From Alkalicoccobacillus gibsonii (GTDB taxonomy: Bacteria; Bacillota; Bacilli; Bacillales; Bacillaceae_D): a stretch of 64,000 bases of DNA. The notes beneath the pieces were generated by a model, which was not told the DNA's origin, searched no databases, and worked only from the letters and a program-made list of their open reading frames with translations. Location: NCBI RefSeq assembly GCF_016798245.1, contig NZ_JAEUZA010000003.1:124001-188000 (forward strand). The letters are read 5' to 3'. The translations under genes were made by a program, and so were the position numbers. This document shows positions 32,374-40,195 of the stretch, one piece after another; positions within the stretch are counted from its first letter, which is position 1; every line of letters begins with the position of its first letter.

Positions 32374-34755
32374 ATGAAAGATATGCCGAAGATCGTTTTG
32401 TCATTTCTAGTCTTTGTCTTGATGTTTAGTCATGTGAGTGTAAGAGAAGGCAATGCTGCGGTGGTTGATCCAGAGGAATTAGTGTGGGAAAATATTACAT
32501 TCGGACAATCGACTGATCTTAATTTTGCAGCAAACACTTTACCAGAGAAGGTAGGCGTGAATTATGCTGATCCGGAGAACCCCGGCACTATTGAGGGCAA
32601 CATTTTTATGGAGAGTCGTGGAGGGAAGTTAGCTCCTGGCCATGATGGACTTACGTTTTATTATACAACCTTAGATGCAAATGCTACGAATTTCGTATTA
32701 GAAGCTGATCTTACTTTTCATCAGCTTGGACCTGAGACAGGGGCAAATGCAAGTGGTCAAGAGGGTGGAGGAATCATGGTTCGGGATGTAAATGGCAGTC
32801 CACGTCAAGATCCAATGGTAGATGGATATGAGGAAGTTCCAGCTGCTTCAAATCTTGCAGCAGTTGGTCTCATGCGAGGGGGAATTAGTGCACTCGCGCG
32901 TAAAGGAGTGATAGAGCCTTGGGGGAATCCGGGAAGCACATGGACAAATAATGTCATTCAAGGTGTACCGAATCTTCCAATTGATACCCCGGTTAGACTG
33001 AAGCTTGAGCGGACGGACACGGACTTTATTATAACAGCTACGTTTAATCATTTAGATGGATCGCCTACCTTTGAACAAAAGATAGCTGGAGCGGATCTCG
33101 TTCAGCAAATGGATGAAAACAACATGCAGCTTGGCTTCTATGCATCACGTAATGTGGCTCTAACTGTTAGCGATGCAGAGCTAACACTAAGCGAAGCAAA
33201 TACTGTGCCATCCGATGAAGTACCAGTTAGTGATCCAGATGTAGCCTTTCACGTGGTATCACCTCAAGAATCTGGTTCGGATACGTATGAATTAAAATCA
33301 ATGGCGAACTACGACGGGATTGTCACGATTCGGAAAGATGGAGAAGAGGTTGTGAAAGACGCAGCCGTTTCAGCAAATAAAGCCTATTCGTTTGAAACAA
33401 AGCTGCAGAACGAAAAGACAAACTTTACATTAGACTATACACCAACCGATGCTCCATCGGAAGAAACGATCACTCAAGAGATTAACGTCACTAAACGAGT
33501 GTTTAAAGGTGGACAAGGATTGTTTGTTTCGCCAGACGGGTCAAAAGATGCAAGCGGAAAAAAGAATGATCCACTTGATCTGGAAACAGCCATCAAATAT
33601 GTAAAGCCTGGCGAATCAATTTTTATGCGAGAAGGAACATATAAAAAAGCGATTAACATTGCAAAGCCGTATAGTGGCAAGGAAGGGAAATTAAAGTCGC
33701 TTGTGCCGTATAAAGGTGAGACAGTGGTTTTTGATGGAGAGAACAGAACTGGTAATCTAATTAGCTTAAATGCTGATTATTGGCATATTGCTGGCTTTGA
33801 ACTGACAAAATCAACTGGAAACGGTATGAGAGTAAATGGAAATCATAATTTAATTGAATTAATGACATTTAGCTTTAATCAAAGCACAGGATTCCAAATT
33901 TCCGGTAGTGGTACAGACCCGGAGAAATGGCCACAGCATAACTATATTCTTAACTGTGTAGCTCATGACAATCGAGATGCTTCTGATATCAATGCAGATG
34001 GATTCGCCGCAAAGCTAGGGGTAGGTGAAGGAAACGTCTTCCAAGGTAATATCGCACATAATAATATTGATGACGGCTGGGATTTATACAACCGTACAAA
34101 TGAGGGAGCTAATAAACCAATCACAATGGATGGAAATATCTCCTACTCTAATGGCAAACTCAGTAACGGCTATAACGAAGAAGGAACATCAGGAAGTGGT
34201 TTTAAAGTAGGCGGAGAAGGGCTGCCTGTCGCTCATATTCTGAAGAATAATCTAGCATTCGATAACAACATGGATGGTTTCACGGATAACTTTAACCCAG
34301 GTACAATTATGATGAAAAATAATACCTCCATTGATAACAAACGATACAACTACATCTTCCGGATCAATCCTTACTTTGAACCAGAGGAACAGGGGGTGTT
34401 TACAAACAACCTGTCTATCTTTACTGAACCAGAGAATGCGCTTGCTGACTTTGTCTCAGGGAACGTAGACAAGACAAACTTTTTCTTTGATGGCGAGAAA
34501 ACAGTGAACTCAGAAGGTGTTGTCATTGATGAATCCCATTTTAAGAGTCTTACGATTCCAGATCGATATGATCGGGATAAGAACGGTAACCTCATTTGGA
34601 GAGACTTTACAAGACTTTCCGACACAAGTTCGCTTATTAAAGCGGGCGAAGGAGGGAGCTATGTTGGAGCTCTGCCACCAACCAAAATTGCTAAAAACCC
34701 GTCTCCACCTAATCGACCTGTGACTCCACCAGGTTTAAAGGACAAAGGGAAATAA
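32374..34755 (+). CDS. Secreted pectate lyase / exopolygalacturonate lyase, PL9 family
   Basis: 793 residues from ATG at 32374 after AGGAG. Signal peptide of about 28 residues. Residues about 30-275 form a beta-sandwich-like accessory region; about 290-375 an Ig-like segment; the right-handed beta-helix follows from 'GGQGLFVSPDGSKDASG'. PL9 catalytic features are conserved: D542, D566, D567 and D570 (calcium ligands; spacing as remembered for Pel9A D209/D233/D234/D237) and the likely base K611 in 'GSGFKVGG'. The enzyme cleaves polygalacturonate by beta-elimination outside the cell. A catabolite-controlled promoter precedes it. Confidence 0.9.
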   Translation: MKDMPKIVLSFLVFVLMFSHVSVREGNAAVVDPEELVWENITFGQSTDLNFAANTLPEKVGVNYADPENPGTIEGNIFMESRGGKLAPGHDGLTFYYTTLDANATNFVLEADLTFHQLGPETGANASGQEGGGIMVRDVNGSPRQDPMVDGYEEVPAASNLAAVGLMRGGISALARKGVIEPWGNPGSTWTNNVIQGVPNLPIDTPVRLKLERTDTDFIITATFNHLDGSPTFEQKIAGADLVQQMDENNMQLGFYASRNVALTVSDAELTLSEANTVPSDEVPVSDPDVAFHVVSPQESGSDTYELKSMANYDGIVTIRKDGEEVVKDAAVSANKAYSFETKLQNEKTNFTLDYTPTDAPSEETITQEINVTKRVFKGGQGLFVSPDGSKDASGKKNDPLDLETAIKYVKPGESIFMREGTYKKAINIAKPYSGKEGKLKSLVPYKGETVVFDGENRTGNLISLNADYWHIAGFELTKSTGNGMRVNGNHNLIELMTFSFNQSTGFQISGSGTDPEKWPQHNYILNCVAHDNRDASDINADGFAAKLGVGEGNVFQGNIAHNNIDDGWDLYNRTNEGANKPITMDGNISYSNGKLSNGYNEEGTSGSGFKVGGEGLPVAHILKNNLAFDNNMDGFTDNFNPGTIMMKNNTSIDNKRYNYIFRINPYFEPEEQGVFTNNLSIFTEPENALADFVSGNVDKTNFFFDGEKTVNSEGVVIDESHFKSLTIPDRYDRDKNGNLIWRDFTRLSDTSSLIKAGEGGSYVGALPPTKIAKNPSPPNRPVTPPGLKDKGK

Positions 34756-34758
34756 ATG

Positions 34759-34792
34759 AGAGCAGTGCCTTTAAGAGGTGCTGCTTTTTTAG
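34759..34792 (+). terminator. Terminator after the pectate lyase gene
   Basis: AGCAG-TGCCT / AGGTG-CTGCT stem with a six-T tail. Confidence 0.75.
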
Positions 34793-34851
34793 TGAAAAGG
34801 GAGGAAATGTAAGGTGGGAAGTAGAAGGATTGAGAGTGAGGAGGAATGTAG

Positions 34852-35442
34852 GTGAACGGACTAGATTTGTATCAAACCCTTCAAGACGAAGTGACTGCAC
34901 TACAATCGTTTATTAGGTTTGATGAAAATCACTTCATGAGAGAAAGGTGTTCAGATCCTCAGAGGTTAGAGGATGTTATTCAGACGGGTGAAGAGTGTCT
35001 CAGGAGTTTAGATTCAGGCGAAAAATCAGAAAATGTGCGAGATATCGTTTATGGGATTGTAGGAAATCTGTATAGGATTAATAATCAGCCAGCGCAGGCG
35101 ATAGAATTGTTGGAACGGTGCGTAACGAGAGCCACAGAGATGAATGATTTTAAAAGAAAAGCGATTAGTTTCATTCGATTGGCAGAAGCGTTTAAATATG
35201 CGGACATGCATGATCTCGCACTTGAAACGTTTGATCAAGCAGAAGAAATTTGTCATGCCCATTCGTTGGAGAATATCTTAGAATTTGTGTTGCAGCATAA
35301 GGGGAAGTGCTTAGCAGAGATGGGGAAGCTAACTGAAGCACGTGCTAGCTTGGATGAAGCTTTAGAGATCAGAATAAGAAAGCAGGATCCGTCACTAATT
35401 GAATCAACCAAGCTGGCGCAGGAGTCTTTGTTAAGAGTTTAG
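34852..35442 (+). CDS. TPR-repeat protein
   Basis: 196 residues from GTG at 34852, with GAGGA upstream. At least three tetratricopeptide-like helix pairs: 'IVYGIVGNLYRINNQPAQAIELLERC', 'AISFIRLAEAFKYADMHDLALETFDQA' and 'LQHKGKCLAEMGKLTEARASLDEALEI' (residues about 66-180). No membrane segment or enzyme motif, so a protein-binding scaffold in the cytoplasm. Its 3' end overlaps the convergent SRPBCC-PDZ gene by 12 bp. Partners unknown. Confidence 0.72.
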   Translation: MNGLDLYQTLQDEVTALQSFIRFDENHFMRERCSDPQRLEDVIQTGEECLRSLDSGEKSENVRDIVYGIVGNLYRINNQPAQAIELLERCVTRATEMNDFKRKAISFIRLAEAFKYADMHDLALETFDQAEEICHAHSLENILEFVLQHKGKCLAEMGKLTEARASLDEALEIRIRKQDPSLIESTKLAQESLLRV

Positions 35443-36117
35443 CTTAGTTCCAAAGGCAATGGTATGAAGCAACATTTCAATTGGTTTGCGGTCTCGTTCA
35501 ATAAGGAGGCGAATCTCACTTCCTATTTCTGAGTGAGTAATCAATTGTTCAGCCCGATCATAGTGGGAAACAGACTGTCCATTTATTTTTAAGAGATAGT
35601 CATTTGGTTGAAGATGATTAGCTGCGGGTGTATCTGGAACGACCTTTACAACCTGTACCCGGTCATCTTCTGTTTGATTAAGTACACCAATCCAACTTTT
35701 CCAAAAAGATGAACGAATATCTTGGTTACCTTCAAGTACTGTCTTAAAATTGAGCAGGAATTGATAGGTACCAAAAAGCATATTGTCTTTTTTATATTGT
35801 TCATCAACGGACCAATGACCAGTGTATTCAATCTGAACGAGGCAGCCCTGCTCGACCGGTTCGAGAAGCCAGGTGGTGGTATAGCCATCTGAATCAACTG
35901 AGACCAATTTCTTGTACTCGATAATGTCGGTGAATGTCCCGGTATATGTGACATTCCATCCATAATCCAAATAAATCTCTCCACCAATTCGTAAGTCAAT
36001 GTTACACTCTCTCGTTTCCCAACGATTACGCTGCTCGGGAATTGTGAGTGCCTGCCAAACGCGGTCCACATCGCTATGGATAAGGATTTCTTTTTTCGTA
36101 AATTGATGATTAGTCAT
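35431..36117 (-). CDS. SRPBCC (AHSA1-type) domain fused to a PDZ domain
   Basis: 228 residues. Residues 1-140 are an AHSA1/SRPBCC ligand-binding fold ('KKEILIHSDVDRVWQALTIPEQRNRW', 'IGGEIYLDYG', 'TTTWLLEPVEQGCLVQIEYTGHW'). Residues about 150-222 are a PDZ domain ('VQVVKVVPDTPAANHLQPNDYLLKINGQSV'). No signal peptide, so the PDZ is cytoplasmic, which is unusual. It overlaps the upstream ArsR-type gene by 8 bp, the common ArsR-SRPBCC pair, with the PDZ as an extra. The domain probably binds a hydrophobic ligand. Confidence 0.8.
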   Translation of the reverse strand: MTNHQFTKKEILIHSDVDRVWQALTIPEQRNRWETRECNIDLRIGGEIYLDYGWNVTYTGTFTDIIEYKKLVSVDSDGYTTTWLLEPVEQGCLVQIEYTGHWSVDEQYKKDNMLFGTYQFLLNFKTVLEGNQDIRSSFWKSWIGVLNQTEDDRVQVVKVVPDTPAANHLQPNDYLLKINGQSVSHYDRAEQLITHSEIGSEIRLLIERDRKPIEMLLHTIAFGTKLNS

Positions 36118-36424
36118 GATTTTCCTCCTCTAAAAAGTGTTTTAACTGATGGAGCTTCTGATCAAACATACTCTCAAGGTCCTGCTGGATATGCTGGGAT
36201 GCACGTCTGTACATAGCTTCATTTAATCGATAGTAACGAAATTTCCCCTCCTTTTTAACAAGTAAAAGGCTCTCATTTACTAAGAGATCAAGATGCTTTT
36301 TAAGAGCAGGTTGAGAAATGGAAAAGACATCGACTAATTCAGACTGTGTACACTCCCTTTGAGCGGTTATAGCAAGAATCCGTTGTCTCGTGGGGTCACC
36401 AAAAATATGGTATAGATTTGTCAT
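36110..36424 (-). CDS. ArsR-family HTH regulator of the SRPBCC operon
   Basis: 104 residues. 'MTNLYHIFGDPTRQRILAITAQRECTQSELVDVFSISQPALKKHLDLLVNESLL'-type winged HTH, with recognition helix SQPALKKHLDLL and wing 'KKEGKFRYYRLN'. No metal-binding cysteines. Members paired with SRPBCC genes act as autorepressors released by small ligands. A GTATAAC/GTTATAC dyad upstream (36443-36462) is the likely operator. The start overlaps nothing upstream; the 3' end overlaps the SRPBCC gene. Confidence 0.83.
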   Translation of the reverse strand: MTNLYHIFGDPTRQRILAITAQRECTQSELVDVFSISQPALKKHLDLLVNESLLLVKKEGKFRYYRLNEAMYRRASQHIQQDLESMFDQKLHQLKHFLEEENHD

Positions 36425-36442
36425 CTAGATGTATCCTCCTAC

Positions 36443-36462
36443 GTATAACTATGAGGTTATAC
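36443..36462 (-). promoter_or_regulatory. Dyad operator ahead of the ArsR-SRPBCC operon
   Basis: GTATAAC / GTTATAC perfect 7-bp arms with a six-base centre, 19 bp before the ArsR start and 52 bp before the divergent VOC gene. It could control both. Confidence 0.65.
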
Positions 36463-36513
36463 ATAGTGTAATCGGTTTCTATAAAAAGGTAAAGAAAAAA
36501 GGAGGAAATATAT

Positions 36514-36864
36514 GTGATAAATGGATTGACGATTCAACTAAAAGTATCAACCTTTGCAAAGGGTTTGAGGTGGTATACAACACTGCTTAGACGTGAGCCT
36601 GATTTTATTCCTCACGAACATTTTGCAGAATGGGAGTTGGTAAAGGGCGCGTGGCTGCAGATTGCTTTGGGAGAGCCCGCTGAAAAAGGTGGTCCGCTTC
36701 GATTAGGAGTGGAGGATATTGATTTGGAACGAGAGCGGTTGATGCGGGAGTTAGATATCGTGATAGAAGAAGTACAGACGCGGGAGGGAGTTCCAGCAGC
36801 TTGGTGTACGTTTGAGGATCCAGATGGGAATAGGGTTGGGTTGTATCAGGAGTTAGAGAATTAG
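36514..36864 (+). CDS. VOC (glyoxalase/bleomycin-resistance fold) protein
   Basis: 116 residues from GTG at 36514 with AAGGAGG upstream. One VOC domain: 'GLTIQLKVSTFAKGLRWYTTLL', 'FAEWELVKGAWLQIALGE' and 'AAWCTFEDPDGNRVGLYQEL'. Glyoxalase-type metal ligands are only partly recognisable (E in 'EWEL', E/D near the end), so catalytic activity is uncertain. Divergent from the ArsR-SRPBCC operon and possibly coregulated. Confidence 0.78.
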   Translation: MINGLTIQLKVSTFAKGLRWYTTLLRREPDFIPHEHFAEWELVKGAWLQIALGEPAEKGGPLRLGVEDIDLERERLMRELDIVIEEVQTREGVPAAWCTFEDPDGNRVGLYQELEN

Positions 36865-36888
36865 AGTTAAGAGAATGAAAAGAGAAGG

Positions 36889-37046
36889 GCTCAAAAACCC
36901 GGAACATGCGCAAGAAGCGAGCTCGATGCTTAAAAAAACGATAGATGCGCAAAAAAGCGTGTGTGCTGCTCAAAAACTGATGAAATGCGCAAAAAAGAGA
37001 GTGCCCTGCTCAAAAACTCAGCAAATGCGCAAAAAGCACGCTCCCC
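36889..37046. repeat. Phased array, family C (GCGCAAAAA-type, 8 units)
   Basis: Units start at 36889, 36908, 36928, 36947, 36968, 36987, 37008 and 37027 (steps 19-21, mean 19.7 bp). Cores alternate between GCTCAAAAA and GCGCAAAAA, so the higher-order unit is about 40 bp. It lies in the 220-bp convergent interval between the VOC and YpmS genes. No terminator-like hairpin is obvious. The short open frame that runs through it is a by-product of the repeat. Confidence 0.8.
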
Positions 37047-37085
37047 CAACCTCTAAGCTGGAGAAGCGCACCTCGCTGACAGATT

Positions 37086-37721
37086 CTACTCTATCGGCTC
37101 TGCAGGTTCAATGCCTAATGTCCGGTACGGCACAATAATTTTAAAAGCTAGGTCATCCTCTTCCAGGTTAATGCGCTCGACCTCGACTTGGAAGTTACTA
37201 CGTATATCCATATCGGTAACGGCTACGTAGATTTCCTCTTCCTCTGGATTAACGGTAACCCATGGCGGCATTGGGAGGTAACGGTCTAAGTACTCCATAA
37301 TTTTTTGATTTGGAAGTTCGAGTAATCCTAAGGAAATGGATTCTTGTTTTAGAATGAGATCTCCGTTTTCTTGAACGTCTGGCTCAAATCTGACAGACAA
37401 AGGGAGCGTCGTTGAGAAAACGGGTAGCTCACCAATCAGATGAATGTCTTCGTCAATTTCCAGTCGGTAGTTATGATTCGTTCCTTCTAAAAATTGATCA
37501 ATGTACGCGTTGGAAAGATCGTTAATGTTTTGTTTGGTCGTTTGAACGATGAATTCAGAGCTTCGTCCCGGGTCATTGCTGTCGTCATTTGTATAATCGA
37601 CGCTTGAGATCGGCCAAAAGATAAAGGTAAGTATGGTTGCGATCACTGCAATGTTTAGGACTAGAAGCCCAACAAACCATCTCCTCCAATTTGTTTGTCG
37701 TTTCGGTTCTCTTGTTTTCAT
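37086..37721 (-). CDS. ypmS: YpmS family membrane-anchored protein
   Basis: 211 residues from ATG at 37721, eight bases after AAGGATG; an upstream in-frame ATG at 37742 overlaps ypmR more deeply. One N-terminal membrane helix ('WFVGLLVLNIAVIATILTFIFWP'), then an extracellular DUF2140 domain ('LSNAYIDQFLEGTNHNYRLEIDEDIHLIGELPVFS'). B. subtilis has the same gene order ypmR-ypmS. Function not established; an envelope-located partner of the YpmR hydrolase is likely. Confidence 0.82.
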   Translation of the reverse strand: MKTREPKRQTNWRRWFVGLLVLNIAVIATILTFIFWPISSVDYTNDDSNDPGRSSEFIVQTTKQNINDLSNAYIDQFLEGTNHNYRLEIDEDIHLIGELPVFSTTLPLSVRFEPDVQENGDLILKQESISLGLLELPNQKIMEYLDRYLPMPPWVTVNPEEEEIYVAVTDMDIRSNFQVEVERINLEEDDLAFKIIVPYRTLGIEPAEPIE

Positions 37722-37725
37722 AGAC

Positions 37726-38634
37726 TCATCCTTCGTCTTCACTTAAATAATCGAGCACACGTTGTGCCATCAGTTTATAGCCAGCATCGTTTGGATGAAA
37801 GCGATCATCCGCTAGTAGATCTCCTTCAGTGTCTTCGAATAAATCTTCAGTTGGAACAAAGAAAATCTGGTCATCTTCTTCAGCAAATTCTTCTGTTTCA
37901 TTATTCCAGTCCGTAAGAATTTCACCAAGTTCCTCTACATCTCCAAAGTACTGCAGATAGGGATTATAGATACCGATTAAATAAATATCTGCATTCGGAT
38001 TCAGCTCAAATATCGTATCTGTAATCTCGTTTAAACGTTCAGCATAGTGTTCGCGTTCTATATCAAATGGTTCTAAATTAAGATTCGTCACATTTTCTCG
38101 CAACACTTTCATAATGTCATTCGCACCGATGGTCACAAGAACAATGTCAGATTGTTGAATCGACTCTTCCACTTCTGGAAGGCTTAGGCGCTCAAGCATT
38201 TGTTCAGAGCGATTTCCTCGTTTACCGAAGTTATTGACTGTTACAAGCTGTTCTGAGTGATTGATGGAACGGTCAAGGATGCCAACGTATCCACCTTCTT
38301 CATTAATAGCGCCGACTCCTTGCGTTAACGAGTCGCCAATAGCTGTAATCTTTGTTTCCCTATTTGAGAAGAATTGAATCGTGTTTTGTGCGGCTTTTAC
38401 AATAAAATCAGAGAATGCAGATGGTTGAGGTTCTTCTTCCTCAATGATTTCCTCTTCTTCATTTTCTTCTACTTCCGCATCGGGATCCTCTGATGGAACG
38501 GATTCCGTTGCTTCTTCATTGTCTACAATGGTTACTTCCTGAAAGGATGGTTTTGTTTGAGTGGATTGGTAAATATAAAACCCTATACCAATCGCAATCA
38601 GTAAGCTAATAAAGAGTATCAAAGGTTTTTTCAT
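37726..38634 (-). CDS. ypmR: YpmR-like SGNH/GDSL hydrolase
   Basis: 302 residues. N-terminal signal anchor (about 4-22), then a very acidic linker (about 40-72, E/D-rich), then an SGNH esterase/lipase domain. Block I GDSLTQG (Ser nucleophile), block III G-A-N-D, and block V 'DDRFHPNDAGY' (Asp-His) are all intact. It acts outside the membrane on an unknown ester. Adjacent to ypmS as in B. subtilis. Confidence 0.87.
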   Translation of the reverse strand: MKKPLILFISLLIAIGIGFYIYQSTQTKPSFQEVTIVDNEEATESVPSEDPDAEVEENEEEEIIEEEEPQPSAFSDFIVKAAQNTIQFFSNRETKITAIGDSLTQGVGAINEEGGYVGILDRSINHSEQLVTVNNFGKRGNRSEQMLERLSLPEVEESIQQSDIVLVTIGANDIMKVLRENVTNLNLEPFDIEREHYAERLNEITDTIFELNPNADIYLIGIYNPYLQYFGDVEELGEILTDWNNETEEFAEEDDQIFFVPTEDLFEDTEGDLLADDRFHPNDAGYKLMAQRVLDYLSEDEG

Positions 38635-38806
38635 TTTTTTATCACACCTAGGTCAAGGGTTATGGGTTATTAAAAGCTCCTAATAATCTATTGTATATGA
38701 GAGTATGTCAGACAATCAATGATTTCAAAGATTGATAATCTTGGAAGAGATTAGAGGGTCTATTCCATTCCTATTCTTCTTAAGGGAGAAATATCCTACT
38801 CCTTAT

Positions 38807-38818
38807 AGGTTTAAACCT
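38807..38818 (+). promoter_or_regulatory. Palindrome upstream of the aldo-keto reductase gene
   Basis: AGGTTTAAACCT, perfect 12-bp palindrome 52 bp before the start codon, in an otherwise plain AT-rich 235-bp intergenic region. Possible operator. Confidence 0.4.
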
Positions 38819-38869
38819 CAAGATGAACGGTAAAAGACGATTATGATTGATTGAGGAGGAGACTTACAG

Positions 38870-39856
38870 ATGAATAATAAGAATGAATTACTAACACATA
38901 AAATCGGACTTGGTACAGCTCCACTAGGTAATATGTTTCGCGAAGTACCTGAGGAAGAAGCCCAAGCAACGATCGAAGCAGCATGGGAGGCAGGCATTCG
39001 CTATTATGACACAGCTCCCTTTTACGGGGCAGGTTTAGCGGAGCTTCGCTTAGGAAACTTCCTTTCTAAACGCAATCGAGATGAAATTGTGCTGAGTACG
39101 AAGGTTGGTCGTGTCATTGAAGACGAAACGGAAGAAAAAGAAGGGCTCTTTGCATATGGTCGAACCAACAAGGTCACAACAGACTATACGGCAGAGGCTA
39201 CTCATGCCTCCATTGATCAAAGTATGGAAAGACTGCAAACCAATCGTCTTGATTTTGTGTTTGTACACGATTTATCTCCTGATTTTCATGGAGATGAGTG
39301 GATCGCTAAATTTGAAGAAGCAAGAACGGGTGCTTTCCGTGTTCTAGATGACTTAAAAGAACAAGGTGTCATAAAAGGATGGGGTCTTGGAGTAAACACA
39401 ACGATTCCTATCGAGCTTGCGCTGCAGCTTGAAGAAGTGCATCCAACGATTAGTTTGCAAGCAACTCAATACACACTTCTTGACCATGAAGACACCTTGC
39501 GTCGAATGATGCCTGAAGTCGAGCAATCAAACGCAAGCATTGTTGTAGGGGCACCATATAGCTCTGGAGCTTTGCTTGGCGGAGATAACTATAACTACGG
39601 CGACATCCCACAAGAGATTCAAACAAAAATCAGGAAGCTTACCGAGGTAGCAGAAACTCATGGTGTTAGCCTAAAAGCCGCCGCCCTGCAGTTTTCATTA
39701 GCACACCCAGCCGTTGCAGCAGTTATACCGGGATCAACTAGACCTGATAGAATCGAGGAAGACTTGAATGCCCTGCAAGAGAAAATTCCAGAAGCATTTT
39801 GGCAGGAGTTGATTGAAAAACAACTAATCTCAGCGGTAGCGCCCTTGCCGTTGTAA
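38870..39856 (+). CDS. Aldo/keto reductase
   Basis: 328 residues, ATG behind TGAGGAGGAG. TIM-barrel AKR with catalytic tetrad D47, Y52 ('DTAPFYGAG'), K78 ('LSTKVGR') and the His of 'FVFVHDLSPD'. The NADPH segment near the C-terminus reads 'VIPGSTRPDRIEEDLNAL'. The overall sequence is closest to the D-threo-aldose (L-fucose) dehydrogenase/pyridoxal dehydrogenase subgroup; substrate inferred. Monocistronic, own terminator. Confidence 0.87.
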   Translation: MNNKNELLTHKIGLGTAPLGNMFREVPEEEAQATIEAAWEAGIRYYDTAPFYGAGLAELRLGNFLSKRNRDEIVLSTKVGRVIEDETEEKEGLFAYGRTNKVTTDYTAEATHASIDQSMERLQTNRLDFVFVHDLSPDFHGDEWIAKFEEARTGAFRVLDDLKEQGVIKGWGLGVNTTIPIELALQLEEVHPTISLQATQYTLLDHEDTLRRMMPEVEQSNASIVVGAPYSSGALLGGDNYNYGDIPQEIQTKIRKLTEVAETHGVSLKAAALQFSLAHPAVAAVIPGSTRPDRIEEDLNALQEKIPEAFWQELIEKQLISAVAPLPL

Positions 39857-39863
39857 ACGAATG

Positions 39864-39900
39864 AAAAGACATCTAGCGTATGTGCTGGATGTCTTTTTTT
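39864..39900 (+). terminator. Terminator after the aldo/keto reductase gene
   Basis: AAAAGACATC / GATGTCTTTTTTT imperfect stem with a seven-T tail. Confidence 0.85.
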
Positions 39901-39961
39901 GATTGAAATCCAAATAAATGGGTAATTGGTATGTAACGTTTCTAATAGGGGGTGAGTTCTT

Positions 39962-40156
39962 ATGGATAGAATCATACGCCAAGCGTTAGTCGCTACCCTA
40001 GTGGTCGCATCAATTACAGGTTTGTTTAGCTTTATCATCAGAGGTTATCTTGAATGGATGGATGTCATCAATTCCGCTATTGGTACATTTATTATCTGGG
40101 CTATCTTCTTTCCACTTGTCAATAAATATTGGGGGAGGGACGAGGCGGAGGGATAG
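39962..40156 (+). CDS. Small two-helix membrane protein
   Basis: 64 residues, ATG after GGGGGTGAG. Two hydrophobic helices ('ALVATLVVASITGLFSFII' and 'SAIGTFIIWAIFFPLV') and a charged C-terminus. Family not recognised. It ends 39 bp before a nucleotidyltransferase gene. Confidence 0.6.
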   Translation: MDRIIRQALVATLVVASITGLFSFIIRGYLEWMDVINSAIGTFIIWAIFFPLVNKYWGRDEAEG

Positions 40157-40195
40157 ACTGTTATACTGAAAAGATAATTGAAAAGGAGCTATCCC

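Noticed and set aside
32374-34755. A polysaccharide utilisation locus containing the pectate lyase and the ABC importer
   Set aside because: They are separated by an HExxH gene, a convergent lipase gene and terminators, and no uronate-catabolism genes are nearby. Shared cre control is the only link.
36875-37138. An 87-codon open frame across the family-C array
   Set aside because: The start has no ribosome site, the product is a Lys/Ala/Cys repeat generated by the 20-bp units, and the frame runs antisense into the ypmS gene.
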